DNA from: Methanothrix sp.
Lineage (GTDB): Archaea; Halobacteriota; Methanosarcinia; Methanotrichales; Methanotrichaceae
Direction: 5' to 3'
Length of the DNA: 6,635 nucleotides
Assembly: GCA_028708055.1 (NCBI GenBank)
Contig: JAQVZT010000140.1
Span: 1-6,635 of the forward strand
The translations under genes were made by a program, and so were the position numbers. A model generated the notes under the pieces. That model worked only from the letters and a program-made list of their open reading frames with translations. It made no database searches and had not been told where the DNA came from. Shown here piece after piece: positions 6,515 to 6,635 of the stretch. Each line of letters begins with the position of its first letter. Positions within the stretch are counted from its first letter, which is position 1.

Positions 6515-6635
6515 AGGTTACAGCTATAATAAAAAGATGTTAGGTGAGCATGGCAGCGATCTACAGTTCCCGAGGGCTCGCGCACCTGAGTACAGTGCAG
6601 AACGTGGACAGGCTTATCTTCTGAGTTCGGAATGG

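Larger units (their letters stand above)
5964..6635. repeat. Right degenerate tandem repeat array, ~138-154-bp units
   Basis: Units start at 5964, 6118, 6256, 6398 and 6539, giving lengths of 154, 138, 142 and 141 bp, with the last cut by the window edge. Most open with GTTAGGTGAGCA(C/T)GGCAGC; the first has GTCAGGTGAATGTGGCAGC. The central three share a GCGGCCTTTTCGGGCGC-like hairpin, a TGCAGCATGGCTGAGAG block, a GCAGNAATTC block, the GGAGC-NNNN-GCTCC hairpin and an AT-rich end (ATAATAAAAGAT). The first unit (5985-6070) instead resembles the left array, and the last switches to the left-type TTCCCGAGGGCTCGCGC. This shows one family on both sides of the gene. Short minus-strand open frames here repeat a peptide (ESCRAHLTS) only because the DNA repeats. 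No gene is called. Confidence 0.85.

Noticed and set aside
6087..6585. Minus-strand open frames repeating ARKGRK-ESCRAHLTS
   Set aside because: The peptides recur only because the ~140-bp DNA units do. The 142-bp step between units at 6256 and 6398 breaks the frame, and no domain or translation signal is seen.
5964..6635. CRISPR array
   Set aside because: Units are ~140 bp with similarity spread along the whole unit and no unique spacers of uniform length; no cas genes are present.
1..6635. Insertion sequence or integron explaining the insertion of the gene
   Set aside because: No transposase, integrase, terminal inverted repeats or clear target-site duplication could be found. The flanking repeats are direct and degenerate.

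Overview
The window holds one large, AT-rich protein gene, at about 864-5951 on the + strand. It is set between two GC-richer, non-coding stretches, 1-863 and 5952-6635, that carry related degenerate tandem repeats. No second convincing gene, tRNA, rRNA, transposase, integrase or CRISPR array is visible.

The gene encodes a protein of about 1695 residues built like an antiviral STAND NTPase (Avs/AVAST-like). It has an N-terminal Cap4/DUF4297-type PD-(D/E)XK nuclease (D...QVKH signature), a NACHT/STAND ATPase with Walker A (GEPMIGKS) and Walker B (ILIDGLE), and a winged-helix-like segment. A helical C-terminal part of about 1000 residues follows and is presumably the ligand sensor. In characterised Avs proteins, binding of a conserved phage protein by the C-terminal part drives oligomerisation and switches on the N-terminal effector. 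The same logic is inferred here: a one-gene defence system that degrades DNA on sensing a phage product. The sensor could not be tied to a known Avs type by eye.

Left flank: 107-bp-spaced repeat units start at about 4, 111, 218 and 325 and decay outwards. Next come three GC-rich hairpins back to back (391-460), another hairpin with degenerate repeat fragments (521-690), and a G-quadruplex-type G-run motif (743-768). An AT-rich promoter-like stretch runs into the start codon. Right flank: units of about 138-154 bp start at 5964, 6118, 6256, 6398 and 6539 and run off the edge. Three of them carry a hairpin whose stem is kept while its 4-nt loop varies. The first right unit closely resembles the left units, so the gene appears embedded in, or inserted into, one repeat family.

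The organism cannot be named with certainty. There is no Shine-Dalgarno site before the start, an A/T box lies 26 nt before the ATG, and AGA and ATA codons are common. These would fit a methanogenic archaeon with leaderless transcripts, but a bacterium is not excluded. The contrast in base composition between the gene and its surroundings suggests that the gene was acquired horizontally.
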